Of a DNA stretch of 64,000 bases, positions 34,094 to 44,277 are shown piece after piece. The stretch comes from UBA1351 sp963677885 (GTDB lineage: Bacteria; Bacillota; Clostridia; Lachnospirales; Vallitaleaceae). Position 1 is the first letter of the stretch. Each line of letters opens with the position of its first letter. The notes under the pieces are model-generated. The model saw only the letters and a list, made by a program, of their open reading frames with translations, ran no database searches and had not been told where the DNA came from. The DNA is taken from assembly GCA_963677885.1 (NCBI GenBank), contig OY782500.1, forward strand, positions 3,534,001-3,598,000, written 5' to 3'. The translations under genes and the position numbers were made by a program.

Positions 34094-37024
34094 ATGTACA
34101 CGAAAATAATTGTCCTATTTTTATTATCCGTACTTTTAGTAAATCAATGTGAAATAATACTAGTATCAGCAGAGGGAATACCAGATTCAATGCAGATAGC
34201 TTTCAATGAAATAATGGAGATGAAATCTGATTGGTTAGCACCAATAGAAGCTTTTGACATCGATATCTGGAATCAATATGATATTTTAGTTATGGATATT
34301 CCCGGGGAATTTCCTTCAAACTTAGCAAAGATAAAGACTGCTGATGGCTCATTTAATCATTATAATACTGCACTAAATGAATACCGGTACATAGGGAAAA
34401 ACCCAGATGGTTATCTGGTAAATAATCCAAGATACCCAGATGACCACAGCGGTACAGTGGTTATTAATACTTATGATTGGCAAGTTAATAGAGACAACAA
34501 AACACAGATTTACCAATTCATCTCCACTCCAGAAGACCAAAAATTCTACGAAAATGAAATTTTCTATTTTCTGGAACAGGAATACGGGGAGCGTTTCGAT
34601 GAAACCTCTGATCCTGGCCCATGGTTGGACAATGCTATTGTTATCATACCTGTCTCCTCTACTGGGGACGGCGTTATCAAATATCTTCATAAATGGGACT
34701 CCGATTCTGATGGGACTCCAGAAGACTGGTATATCACAGTTAACCTTAGGGCTAAAGATGAGGTGGTGCCGGTGATGGCGTCAGAAATCACCTATGAACT
34801 TGTAATGTCTGAAATGGAGCCTTTATCAGCAACACGGATTGCCTCTGACGAAAGAGGGGAAGAAATTTTCGATGTAACCCAGGGTATTCCAACAGGTGAA
34901 GAGTTATATGTTAATGTATCTGCCAGTGAATATATATATTCCGATGCTTATTTAAAGGTTGCAGGAACTTTTATCTATGAGGTGACCGTTAATAAAGATT
35001 ACCGTTTGTGGCGGTGGAATGAGGCCGCCATCCTAAATGATCTGAATGGTGACGGTGACTTTGATGATCCTGGAGAAACTCTTGGAGACTGGGAATCCAG
35101 GATTGAGTCAGTGGCAAAAACCTATAGTGTGAACCGTCCCTATTCCTATTATGAAATTGATGAGTTGAATATCTATTCTTTGTCTGGGGCGGTTATTCAT
35201 AATGAGGCTATTTCAGGTGGTCAGGTGACCTTGTCGAGTTCTGTTGGTGGACCTGAAATTGAGGTGGACCATCAAACGGATATGACCAGTCACCTTCAGC
35301 CTCCAAGATCAAGTGAGAGTGTTTCCATTAGGGTTTCGACGGAAGATCTTGGAAAAGTTGAGGGGAATTTGACCTATCCATCAGTCCCTAATGAAAGTTT
35401 AAGAAGTCAGGCAGAAAACGCTGTTGATCAGGTTTTGGTGAGGAATGATTCCCTGGTTTTTGATGGACATCTAGTTCTTGACGATAGCTGGGTGGAGGCA
35501 GATGGAAGTGAACCTGCCTCGATTCCGCAGGCGCCATTGAATCCAAGTGGTGATCTTTATATGGAAAAGATGGTTATTGATCATGGTGTTACCAATGGTT
35601 TAAAACCATCAAGAGGCTCTATAACCTATGATTTGGCCTACAGCTTAAAGGGTGGTGCAGCCTTAACCCACAGTCTTTCCATTGATTCCATTAATGATGT
35701 TATGGTCCATACGCCGGTAGTTTGCAATCCGGAGCTTAATGAAATCTCTAGGGAAACTCAACTTATTGATCCTGATGAGGACGTTTTTCAATTGGTATTG
35801 GAAGAAAGTTTCCATTTGGATTTTGATTTCCAGGGCAGGCATTTGATGATCCCGGGTTACGGTGACAATGATTATGGAAAATACACCCTGGAAAAGCAGG
35901 TGCGCTTCCCCTTTGATGTTTATATAGGTGAGGATTATGAAGGGTTATTTTTGCCTAAGAATACTTGGGGGAATTTTACAAGTTTGGAAAATACTTTTTT
36001 TGTACCCTCATGGGTGGAGGAAGGGGATGGCTATATTCTTTTTAGAAGCCTGGCCAATAATATTCCTTCTGTAGACCATGAAGCCTATGAATATAATGCC
36101 AACCTTGATCCTAATGTCTATAAAGCCGTTGAAGCTATACCCTTCCATATAGATGGGAAGATCCATTCCTTGATGGTGACTGACTGTGGAGATGATTTTT
36201 GGCTGAATAAGTTTAAGGAGACACCCCTTTATGTGGGGTTTGATATTGATGGATCTGGTGTAAAAGCCATTTCTGAAGTCAGTGGAAGTCTGGATGAAGA
36301 AAATCTCCTGCCTTTAATGCCGGGAAAGACCCATGGGGAAGAGGATGAGTCCCTAAGTGGGGTTATGTTAGGCTACGGTATCGATTTTCAATTAATTACC
36401 AATGGACAACTGGGTGATAGGGATGACTATATTTATATCGAGACAAGATTTGACTATGTTCCCGATGTTTCCGGGCATCCGGATATGTCTGGTCGTATAC
36501 CGGTAGATCTTTATGTTAGTGAGTTTGGTCAGATAAAGCCTTATGATCATCCCCTTGTTTTGGACGAGACAATGAGGACCTTGATTGGACCTGAGGAAGA
36601 AAAAGATCCCACTATTCCACTTGAGGATAAAGAAGCATCCGTTCAGTTATGGTCCGGTCAGTTCTTCCTACCCAATATGACCTACGCTGTTCCAATGGGA
36701 ACCGATTTGAGTCTATATAGGAGCTTAAACCTGGAGAATGAACCCTTCCTCCATGATGGATATATTATCGTGAATTTTAATGTTGTCGTATTTGATCAAC
36801 TAAGTCTTAGTGATGACCTTAAGCTGTTATTAGATAAAAATAGTTTGTCCTATGAGGAGGCTAATCGTCTCAGAGCGTTTTTTGAGAATCAGAATGGAAA
36901 ATATACCTATAGTCTCGGTTGGGATCATGAAGGTTATGACTTGATTCAAAAGGGAATCAACCTAAAAGCAGGGGATATAATGTTCTACTCAACGGACCAA
37001 CGGGCAGGTCAAACCTATTATTAA
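34094..37024 (+). CDS. Large secreted protein of unknown family (976 aa)
   Basis: Signal peptide (about 1-27), then a long beta-rich, Cys-poor exported protein. A dockerin/EF-hand-like calcium loop, DLNGDGDFDDPGE, occurs at residues 316-328, and acidic loops are frequent. I recognise no other domain. It has no SLH, sortase motif or lipobox of its own, so it would need a partner to stay on the surface, and the SLH protein 9 nt upstream is the obvious candidate. A GGAG lies before the ATG. Confidence 0.75.
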   Translation: MYTKIIVLFLLSVLLVNQCEIILVSAEGIPDSMQIAFNEIMEMKSDWLAPIEAFDIDIWNQYDILVMDIPGEFPSNLAKIKTADGSFNHYNTALNEYRYIGKNPDGYLVNNPRYPDDHSGTVVINTYDWQVNRDNKTQIYQFISTPEDQKFYENEIFYFLEQEYGERFDETSDPGPWLDNAIVIIPVSSTGDGVIKYLHKWDSDSDGTPEDWYITVNLRAKDEVVPVMASEITYELVMSEMEPLSATRIASDERGEEIFDVTQGIPTGEELYVNVSASEYIYSDAYLKVAGTFIYEVTVNKDYRLWRWNEAAILNDLNGDGDFDDPGETLGDWESRIESVAKTYSVNRPYSYYEIDELNIYSLSGAVIHNEAISGGQVTLSSSVGGPEIEVDHQTDMTSHLQPPRSSESVSIRVSTEDLGKVEGNLTYPSVPNESLRSQAENAVDQVLVRNDSLVFDGHLVLDDSWVEADGSEPASIPQAPLNPSGDLYMEKMVIDHGVTNGLKPSRGSITYDLAYSLKGGAALTHSLSIDSINDVMVHTPVVCNPELNEISRETQLIDPDEDVFQLVLEESFHLDFDFQGRHLMIPGYGDNDYGKYTLEKQVRFPFDVYIGEDYEGLFLPKNTWGNFTSLENTFFVPSWVEEGDGYILFRSLANNIPSVDHEAYEYNANLDPNVYKAVEAIPFHIDGKIHSLMVTDCGDDFWLNKFKETPLYVGFDIDGSGVKAISEVSGSLDEENLLPLMPGKTHGEEDESLSGVMLGYGIDFQLITNGQLGDRDDYIYIETRFDYVPDVSGHPDMSGRIPVDLYVSEFGQIKPYDHPLVLDETMRTLIGPEEEKDPTIPLEDKEASVQLWSGQFFLPNMTYAVPMGTDLSLYRSLNLENEPFLHDGYIIVNFNVVVFDQLSLSDDLKLLLDKNSLSYEEANRLRAFFENQNGKYTYSLGWDHEGYDLIQKGINLKAGDIMFYSTDQRAGQTYY

Positions 37025-37028
37025 TTAG

Positions 37029-37077
37029 GGTTAGGGTGTCAAAAGGAAGTTTCACTAAATCTTTTAACACCCTAACC
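37029..37077 (+). terminator. Inverted repeat after the secreted protein
   Basis: GGTTAGGGTGT (37029-37039) pairs perfectly with ACACCCTAACC (37067-37077). No T-run follows, so terminator function is uncertain. Confidence 0.4.
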
Positions 37078-37205
37078 AAGTATACCTTTAATTTTTTTGC
37101 TTATCTGCCGATATATGTCATATAGTCTGAGTTTATCAAGTGCTGAAACAGTCTCTTGCTGTGTGTATATATAAACTGGATGAAAGACAACCATTGGAGC
37201 AGATT

Positions 37206-39965
37206 ATGGTAAAAGAATTAGTTATGCAAAGTCACAAGAATGACCCAAAATATCATACTAGCTTTGGAACAAGAGGAGTTTTTATCAGATATATGGTGAC
37301 GGCTCTTCTTCTTGTGGTGCTGATAAGTGGCTGCAGCAGGGAAAAAGGTGAAGATCCTACAGTCGAAGAGAATAGTATGGGGATTTCAGTAGGCAATACG
37401 TTTTTTGGTGCCTTATGGATGCATGGTCAAGACCTGGATTACCACCCCATGTATGCTGCAAAAACAAAACATGAAAAGGATTTTGAAGATAAGTACCTGC
37501 CATTTAAAGGCAACAGACTTAGCTTTTCTTATGATACTTTTCTACCTGAGAAAATCACCTATACGGTATACGGCCCAGATAGAGAGGCAATTGAAACAGG
37601 GCTTGTTGTCAATTTCACTTGGCTAGAAGATACTAAATATGTTTTTGATGTGGAACTTGAGGGTGATTATACCAAGGATGAAGCGTATGAGTTGGAATTA
37701 CTAATGACATATCAAGGTGATAAAGCCTACTATTATACCGGATTTAAGAAAAGTCTTTTGCTGTCCAGGGATATGGGGATTGATAACCTGCTGGAACTTA
37801 TGACTGAGTCACTCAAGGAGGAAGACATATCTATTGTTGACAGTCCACTTATATGGATTACTGATACTTCGGATCAGGAAACTACCTATAAGGTTAGGTT
37901 AACAGGTGCCAAGAGATTGGAAAATGGCTTTGAATACTATTCAATGACTAAGCTCTATAGGATGAAAAACCTGGACAAAGTTGAAGAAGTTTTCAGTTTT
38001 CAAACGGATAAACAACGTTTTTATTTTGACAAAGACCTTGGTTGGGTCTTGGGAAAACAAGTGCTTGAATCTGAGTCAAGCCTTGAGATTGATGGCTTCG
38101 CTGGAAATTATGAGTATAGACAGGCATCGTCTGAGAATTTTGATGTCTATTACAATGATTATGAAATGGTTATTTTTGATAAAAAGGAATCCTATTTACA
38201 TAAGATTGTTCATATGGAGAAATTTGATTCGGACTATGTCTATGATGAGTATTCAGATCATAAAATTGAAGTACTTGAAGTTACAGACAGTGGTCAAGTG
38301 AATTTTATCATCTATGGCTATCAGAATATGATTGAAGGTCAGGATAATCAAGAAGTCGATCAAAGAATTGGCATGGGTTTTTATAGTTATTATGATGGCC
38401 AGATAGCAAGAAAAGGCTTCATGGAAAAAGGCATGCCTACCCAGGAGTTATTTTCAGATTTAAGTAATATGACCTACTATAGCCAGGAGGCCCATAAGTT
38501 GTATTTTTGGAATAATCAGTCATTATACAGTCTTTCCTTTGTGGAGGGAGATTTTGTACACGAAGGCTATTTTCTAAAGGGCAATTTTTATAGCAGTGAA
38601 GGTATGATTGCATGGCAGGGAAGTGATGACAAGCTGAATGCTTCTGTATTCATTGTGAATCTTCAGGGTCAGGGATTGGAAAGTTACAATTTATATCGAA
38701 GTGGAGAGAACAAAAGGCTTCTTGGGCTTGGAAACGGTCAGGTCATTGTAGGTGTTTATGATCTTGAAGATACTTTTGAGTATTTGGACCAAACCATAGA
38801 ATATCCTTATCATCGACTAGACTTATATGATTATAAGGGCCAGATAATGGATAAGATGGAGGTAGGAAGTCCATATTTTTACGGTCAGGTTTATGAAAAT
38901 GCAAGTAGTGGTAACGATGTAAATCTCCAAGGCAAGTTTTTCGTTGATGTTCTGAAAATGGAAGAAAGTGGGCGACTCAAGTCTTATAATGTTTATTTTG
39001 ATGTTGAAGAAACCATTGAAATTACTAATCCTATCATTGAAACTCAAGTGACGGACCAGGTGAATGATAAATTCACTATTGATGTACCTGAAAATACTTT
39101 TCCTGATAAAGACATTATTTACTTGTCAAATCCGATCTTCTCTGGAAATCCTACCAAACTGGTCATGTCCTATGCCCCTCTGGATGTTTATGAAGTTAGG
39201 TCAGATGGACGTGTCTATTACGCTGAAAGTTTGGCTTCAGCGCTGATATCCAGTCATGATGCAAGACAGGTGACCATTGAATATGTAGAAGCTCTGAATG
39301 GAGAAAATATGAGAACCCTTATGTATGATTCCGGATGGAAGAGCCAAAGGGAATATTTGGAAGATATAATGGTGATACCACAAAGACCTGAACTGCCAAG
39401 AGGCTGCGAAGTGACCAGCTTGTCGATTATGCTTCATCATTATATGGAAACCGCTCCGGATAAAATCCAATTGGCTTCCGAACTTGATCAACAGGTGGAC
39501 CAGTATGCGGAAATCGACGGTGTGATTCATTTTACTGATATGCATACTGCATTTGCCGGCAGTATGGATGATACCAGTCAACCAGGCTTAGGTGTATATA
39601 TTGAGCCGGTATATAAACTGGCTAAAGAGTATATCCATGGGGATTCAGTGACTAAAGGGGTCTTTGATTTAAGCGGTATGTCCTTCGATCAAATGCTGAC
39701 ATTGGTTTCCAAGGAGATTCCGGTTCTGGTTATTATTCCAAACCGATACAGGAAAGTGCCGGATTATGCTATTGAAGTATGGAAGACACCCAGTGGATTT
39801 ATGGAAGTTACCTATCAGGAACACAGTGTTGTTGTGATGGGATTTGATGAAAACTACATATATTACAGCGATCCGTCAAAAGAGATTATTGATAAAAAGC
39901 CATTAAGTGAATTCAAGGAAGGCTGGGAATCCATTGGCTCACAGGGTATGATTATTTTAGAATAA
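37206..39965 (+). CDS. Lipoprotein with C-terminal C39-like cysteine peptidase domain (919 aa)
   Basis: A short basic leader and hydrophobic stretch end in lipobox L-I-S-G-C near residue 46. About 600 residues of beta-rich sequence without a known family follow. The last 200 residues form a peptidase_C39_2-type domain: the Cys is in 'LPRGCEVTS' (C734) and the His in 'QEHSVVVMGFDE' (H873), with an Asp or Asn after. Such secreted papain-like domains cut peptides or cell-wall proteins. The frame reaches up to GTG 37140. ATG 37206 has GGAG six bases before it and is preferred; a still shorter start near the membrane stretch is possible. Confidence 0.8.
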   Translation: MVKELVMQSHKNDPKYHTSFGTRGVFIRYMVTALLLVVLISGCSREKGEDPTVEENSMGISVGNTFFGALWMHGQDLDYHPMYAAKTKHEKDFEDKYLPFKGNRLSFSYDTFLPEKITYTVYGPDREAIETGLVVNFTWLEDTKYVFDVELEGDYTKDEAYELELLMTYQGDKAYYYTGFKKSLLLSRDMGIDNLLELMTESLKEEDISIVDSPLIWITDTSDQETTYKVRLTGAKRLENGFEYYSMTKLYRMKNLDKVEEVFSFQTDKQRFYFDKDLGWVLGKQVLESESSLEIDGFAGNYEYRQASSENFDVYYNDYEMVIFDKKESYLHKIVHMEKFDSDYVYDEYSDHKIEVLEVTDSGQVNFIIYGYQNMIEGQDNQEVDQRIGMGFYSYYDGQIARKGFMEKGMPTQELFSDLSNMTYYSQEAHKLYFWNNQSLYSLSFVEGDFVHEGYFLKGNFYSSEGMIAWQGSDDKLNASVFIVNLQGQGLESYNLYRSGENKRLLGLGNGQVIVGVYDLEDTFEYLDQTIEYPYHRLDLYDYKGQIMDKMEVGSPYFYGQVYENASSGNDVNLQGKFFVDVLKMEESGRLKSYNVYFDVEETIEITNPIIETQVTDQVNDKFTIDVPENTFPDKDIIYLSNPIFSGNPTKLVMSYAPLDVYEVRSDGRVYYAESLASALISSHDARQVTIEYVEALNGENMRTLMYDSGWKSQREYLEDIMVIPQRPELPRGCEVTSLSIMLHHYMETAPDKIQLASELDQQVDQYAEIDGVIHFTDMHTAFAGSMDDTSQPGLGVYIEPVYKLAKEYIHGDSVTKGVFDLSGMSFDQMLTLVSKEIPVLVIIPNRYRKVPDYAIEVWKTPSGFMEVTYQEHSVVVMGFDENYIYYSDPSKEIIDKKPLSEFKEGWESIGSQGMIILE

Positions 39966-40095
39966 ATAGCGAATATGTTCAAAAACTAAACGAGTAATCC
40001 ACACAATAAACAGACTTATCCACAATTTCGTGGAATTTCGCCCTGTTTGAGGCTGTTTTCGTTAATTCTGTCTGGGTATTGACTATTTTATAACA

Positions 40096-40138
40096 TTAAA
40101 AAACTTCCCCATAAATTGTCGGACAATTCGGGGAAGTT
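40096..40138 (-). terminator. Rho-independent terminator of the AI-2E permease gene
   Basis: On the minus strand: AACTTCCCC, then an inner AATTGTC/GACAATT palindrome, then GGGGAAGTT and a TTTTTT run. The stem also lies after the plus-strand peptidase gene but has few T on that side. Confidence 0.75.
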
Positions 40139-40175
40139 AATATGTTTATAGGAAGATTAGACTTATTCTTAAAGT

Positions 40176-41327
40176 CTAGAGGGATGTTGTTCGTTTTTTG
40201 TACATGATATCAATCTGTCTGGAGATAATATTCTTAATAACCGCTAGAATAGGAACACCGAAAAACATACCGGCAAATCCAAAGATTGAACCAAAAAGGA
40301 TAATGGCAAAAATAACCCAAAATGGTGATAAGCCGGTAGAATCTCCCAAGATCTTGGGACCCAGGATATTGCCGTCAAACTGTTGGATAAATACGATAAT
40401 GAGCAGGAACCAGAGTGCCTGAACAGGAGTTACAAAGAGTAGGAGGGCAAATCCGATAAGACCACCAATGAAAGGGCCGAAATAGGGAATCATGTTGGTG
40501 ATACCTACGATGACACTAATGAGCAAAGCGTAAGGGTATTGGAAAATGATCAGAATGATAAAAGTAAGGATTCCGATAATGAGGGAGTCAATCATTTTGC
40601 CAATAATAAAACTAATAAATATCTGATTGCTTTCTTTGGATAAGTTAATCAGATAAATGGCCCGTTTGGGATTGAACAGAGCAAAAACAAGTTTTCTGGA
40701 TGAAAGCATAGCCTGCTCTTTGGCCATTAAAAGGTAAATAGCAATAATAAAACCAAGGATCAGGTTCAAAATTCCTGAAGTCAGGTTGGTCAATATATTG
40801 AGTAGCAATGGAGCCAAACCAGCAACCAGATTGGAAACAGATGAGAAGGTTTGTACAATGTTATCATTAAAATAATTATTGATAATAGTGAAATCCAGAT
40901 AGTAGCCGGAGTTGAATATTTCGATGTCATCTCTGGATAAGAATTCCTGAACCACCGGAACGTAAGTATTGCTTAAGCCGCCTATTTCCTTAAGATTGGA
41001 AATGAGTTGGGGTAATACAAAGGATAAAAGCAGGATAACCGTACCAAGTAAAAGAACATAGACCAGAAGGATGGCAAGGGGACGTCTGAACTTAATTTTT
41101 TTGATGGGAGCCAGTATGGTGGTTTCAATTTTTTTCATGGTAGGGTTTAAAAAATATGCAATAAGTAACGCATAAATAAAAGGTGAGAGCATCTTGGTAA
41201 TGCCCATGAGGTTGTCCTTGGTTAGATCCCAATTGTTGGTGAATTTATATATGATATAGCAGGCAAGAAAAACCAGTACAGCGTATATGCTGATGGTGGT
41301 ATAGCGGCGATTCCAATCAATTTTCAT
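40176..41327 (-). CDS. AI-2E family transporter / permease (383 aa)
   Basis: Seven or eight predicted membrane helices with the family's central re-entrant loop and hallmark IPYFGPFIGG at residues 280-289. The family (TqsA/YdbI/PerM type) includes exporters of autoinducer-2 and Na+/H+-type antiporters, so the name is historical and substrate is not fixed. AAGGAGG precedes the ATG. It stands alone on the minus strand, diverging from the gene at 41489. Confidence 0.9.
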   Translation of the reverse strand: MKIDWNRRYTTISIYAVLVFLACYIIYKFTNNWDLTKDNLMGITKMLSPFIYALLIAYFLNPTMKKIETTILAPIKKIKFRRPLAILLVYVLLLGTVILLLSFVLPQLISNLKEIGGLSNTYVPVVQEFLSRDDIEIFNSGYYLDFTIINNYFNDNIVQTFSSVSNLVAGLAPLLLNILTNLTSGILNLILGFIIAIYLLMAKEQAMLSSRKLVFALFNPKRAIYLINLSKESNQIFISFIIGKMIDSLIIGILTFIILIIFQYPYALLISVIVGITNMIPYFGPFIGGLIGFALLLFVTPVQALWFLLIIVFIQQFDGNILGPKILGDSTGLSPFWVIFAIILFGSIFGFAGMFFGVPILAVIKNIISRQIDIMYKKRTTSL

Positions 41328-41488
41328 GTGGTGTGATCCTCCTTGATATTCAGGTCCTATTGATTATATATTAGCACCGCCAAATACCTAAAACTAGAGC
41401 TTTTTATTTTTTTAATGTAAATTTAATATAGTTGATAATTTGACTTTATGGTAAAATAAAAATGGAATTCGAATGGGAGACGATTGAC

Positions 41489-43273
41489 GTGGAAAATGTG
41501 CTGAAGAACTTAAGAGAAAAGTCCATACTGCACCGTGAACAGGTAATGGATATTAAGCGGTATATTGAGAAAAAATATCCTGATGCAACACCTGCCAGGC
41601 GTGCAAATATCTTTGCCAATACAGTTCATCAGATTGTTGATGAAAGTGTGTCCCGTTTTGAAGAAAAACATAGAATACAGATAAGATCTGAAGTGCTTAA
41701 GTCCGCCATCGCCAAGGATATTTTTGAAATCAGTGGATACGATGTGTTTGAGGTTTGCTCAACTTTTGAGCTGGAAGACGAGGCCGAGGAAGATCTTTTT
41801 TTTGAGCGTTTAACAGACTGGGTCAATGAGAATCAGCAAGATCAAGTATCGGTAGTGGAAACAAAGGCTATGGCGAAAGCAATATTGGATCAGGCGATTT
41901 CATCCATGGTTGATTTACTTGAGGATTCTCTTTTGATTGACGACCAGATTGTAGAGATAAATAGAAACCGTAAGGAGATTGACGGACCGGAATATATTGA
42001 GGATTTGCCTAATGTTCTGGAGGATCATATTACTGATGGTCGTTTTATGAATGTGGAAGGTGATATTGTAGAACTGACTGCAGAAGCGATTGAAAAAGCC
42101 CTTCGGGAAGCAATTCCTGAAGAGGATGAGTATGGATTTAGTGATAAGATAAGTGATGGAAGTATCCCTAAACCTGATGTCAATAGCCCGGAGGCTCAGG
42201 CACAAGCATTAGCAAAACAATTAAAAGCCTCTGAACCTGAAGAAAATTACAATCGGGATCAGGATCAGGGTGACAGTGAAAATGATGATGATGTCTTTGA
42301 CAGTATGGATGCTCTTTTTCTAACTCAAGATGAAAGTGGTTCCAGGAGACTGGACAATCCTATTGAAGTCAAGACTCAAGATAAAAAGACTTTAGAAGAC
42401 GGACCCCTGGAAGGTGTTTCAGTAGTCAATAAGCTTTCAGGAAATGGCGATGTGAACTGGGAAGAAGTAAAAGTGGAGCACAAAGATTTGACCGCCACAC
42501 GACTCGGTGGTTACGAATTGAATCCACCACCGGTAATCGAAGACCAAACAGATAAGCTTCCAAAGAACATACGCCTTTTACTCATCGTTCCTGTAGTTTT
42601 GATTTTAGTCATGGTGATTATCGTCTTGATTGTTGGAGCCATTCAGATTACACAAAGAGCTGCAGCCAATGAGCTTGAGCGACAGGAAGCAATATTGGCA
42701 AGAGAGGCCTCCATTAGTCTGTATATTGAGGATATGAACATACCGGCAGGGCTTCCGGTGGCTGAAGACGCATCCGTCTTTCCTTTTGAACCTGAGGGAG
42801 ACTTATTAGGAAGCTCAGATGATGATTTAACGAGTCATTTACATAAGGATTTACAATATAGAGAGATTGACAACCAACAACTGGTCAGTTATTTGGAAAA
42901 TAAGAACTCCAGCCTTGCAAGGATTGAAATTGTGGAAACCTTGGTTCAAGTCGCATCAACCTATAATGTAAATCCTTTATTATTGATAGCCATAACAGGG
43001 CAGGAGCAGGGATTTGTTCCCAAAAATCATGCAGATGCGGACCTTATGGTTAATAATCCTTTTAATGTATATGAATCCTGGTTGGATTATAATACTGATT
43101 TTGAAAATGCCTGTAAAATAGCAGCCGGTACAGTAGTAAAGCTAAGTGAGGGCCGTCCTGAAGAGGTGGACCCTATAGCGTGGATTAACAGAAAGTACGC
43201 AGAAGACGACAAGTGGCATGAAGGCGTAACTTATTTTTTTCATGAAGTCAGTGATTGGATGGATCAAGAGTAA
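41489..43273 (+). CDS. Membrane-anchored protein with glucosaminidase-like C-terminus (594 aa)
   Basis: A cytoplasmic N-terminal half (about 1-355) is highly charged and unknown. One membrane helix follows (about 363-386), then an extracellular coiled region and a C-terminal domain (about 465-585) that looks like the Lysozyme/LysM-associated glucosaminidase fold: 'VASTYNVNPLLLIAITGQEQGF', 'NNPFNVYESW' and 'INRKYAEDDKWHEGV'. This suggests a peptidoglycan-facing hydrolase or sensor. The frame also has ATG 41462 but without a ribosome site and too close to a TAAAAT box at 41452. GTG 41489 after GGGAG is preferred. DegV follows 12 nt downstream. Confidence 0.7.
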   Translation: MENVLKNLREKSILHREQVMDIKRYIEKKYPDATPARRANIFANTVHQIVDESVSRFEEKHRIQIRSEVLKSAIAKDIFEISGYDVFEVCSTFELEDEAEEDLFFERLTDWVNENQQDQVSVVETKAMAKAILDQAISSMVDLLEDSLLIDDQIVEINRNRKEIDGPEYIEDLPNVLEDHITDGRFMNVEGDIVELTAEAIEKALREAIPEEDEYGFSDKISDGSIPKPDVNSPEAQAQALAKQLKASEPEENYNRDQDQGDSENDDDVFDSMDALFLTQDESGSRRLDNPIEVKTQDKKTLEDGPLEGVSVVNKLSGNGDVNWEEVKVEHKDLTATRLGGYELNPPPVIEDQTDKLPKNIRLLLIVPVVLILVMVIIVLIVGAIQITQRAAANELERQEAILAREASISLYIEDMNIPAGLPVAEDASVFPFEPEGDLLGSSDDDLTSHLHKDLQYREIDNQQLVSYLENKNSSLARIEIVETLVQVASTYNVNPLLLIAITGQEQGFVPKNHADADLMVNNPFNVYESWLDYNTDFENACKIAAGTVVKLSEGRPEEVDPIAWINRKYAEDDKWHEGVTYFFHEVSDWMDQE

Positions 43274-43285
43274 CCGGAGGTTAAG

Positions 43286-44251
43286 ATGATAAAATTATTA
43301 GCAGATTCAACGTGTGATTTATCGGATGAGATATTGAGCAAGTATAACATTTCCATGGCGCCCCTATCCATTACCTTTGAGGGAAAGACTTATAAGGACC
43401 GTATTGACATACAACCGGATGAGTTCTACAGAAAACTGGCCCTCCTAGAGGATTTGCCAACTACGGCGATGCCCAGTCCGGCAGAGTATATTGATATTTT
43501 CAAAAAGGGGATCGAGGATGGTTACAAGGACTTTATCTGTATCAATATGTCCAGCGGCACCAGCGGGTCTTATCAGTCGGCAGTACTGGCCAAGGAAGAT
43601 TTTTTGGAGGAAAATCCGGATTTTGACGGTAGGATTCACATCGTTGATTCCAAATCCATGAGTCATGGATCAGGTTATCTTCTCTTAAGATCAGCTATCC
43701 TGATTGAACAGGGAGCTACTTTTGAGGAAATTGTAGATTTTAATGAGACCTATAAGACCAATATCAAACACTTTTTGGTTGTTGATGATTTGGATAACCT
43801 GATTAAGAGTGGAAGGCTGACCAATGTCAGTGCCATGATTGGAAAAATGCTAAAGGTAAAACCGGTCATGTCCATGAGAGATGGCAAAGGGGCAATTGTT
43901 GCCAAAGTCAGAGGACGAAAAAAAGTACTGCGGCACTATATCGATGAGTTTAAAATTCGGGTGGACAAAGACCTGACTGATTTCATTATCATCGGTTATA
44001 CATCGGATATGATCTATGGGGAAACACTGAAAACCATGCTTGAGGAAGAGGTCGGTTTCCAAGGGCCTATCTACTTAATGCAGATGGGGGTTTCGGTTGG
44101 AACTCATGTTGGGCTAGGTGGTTTATCCATGTATTTTATTGAAAAAGGTGACCGACATGATGGTCTTGTTTATAACGAAATGTATCAACTTCTGGAGAAA
44201 AAGGATGAGATGCTTCGTATGATCTATCGTTTACGTAAGCGGAATGGTTAG
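43286..44251 (+). CDS. DegV family fatty-acid-binding protein (321 aa)
   Basis: Starts with the family hallmark 'LLADSTCDLSDEIL', continues with 'TTAMPSPAEY' and 'SSGTSGSYQSA', and ends with 'VGTHVGLGG'. DegV/FakB-like proteins hold a fatty acid for phosphorylation by FakA and act in lipid recycling; no FakA gene is nearby. Some DegV proteins are 280 aa; this one is longer at the C-terminus. GGAGG lies before the ATG and the gene is 27 nt upstream of a Cache/GGDEF/EAL gene. Confidence 0.92.
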   Translation: MIKLLADSTCDLSDEILSKYNISMAPLSITFEGKTYKDRIDIQPDEFYRKLALLEDLPTTAMPSPAEYIDIFKKGIEDGYKDFICINMSSGTSGSYQSAVLAKEDFLEENPDFDGRIHIVDSKSMSHGSGYLLLRSAILIEQGATFEEIVDFNETYKTNIKHFLVVDDLDNLIKSGRLTNVSAMIGKMLKVKPVMSMRDGKGAIVAKVRGRKKVLRHYIDEFKIRVDKDLTDFIIIGYTSDMIYGETLKTMLEEEVGFQGPIYLMQMGVSVGTHVGLGGLSMYFIEKGDRHDGLVYNEMYQLLEKKDEMLRMIYRLRKRNG

Positions 44252-44277
44252 TTAGTTTTTAAAAAGAGGTAACACTT

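Noticed and set aside
37029..37077. TTAGGG-like sequence as a telomere-type repeat
   Set aside because: Only two partial copies, better explained by the inverted repeat.
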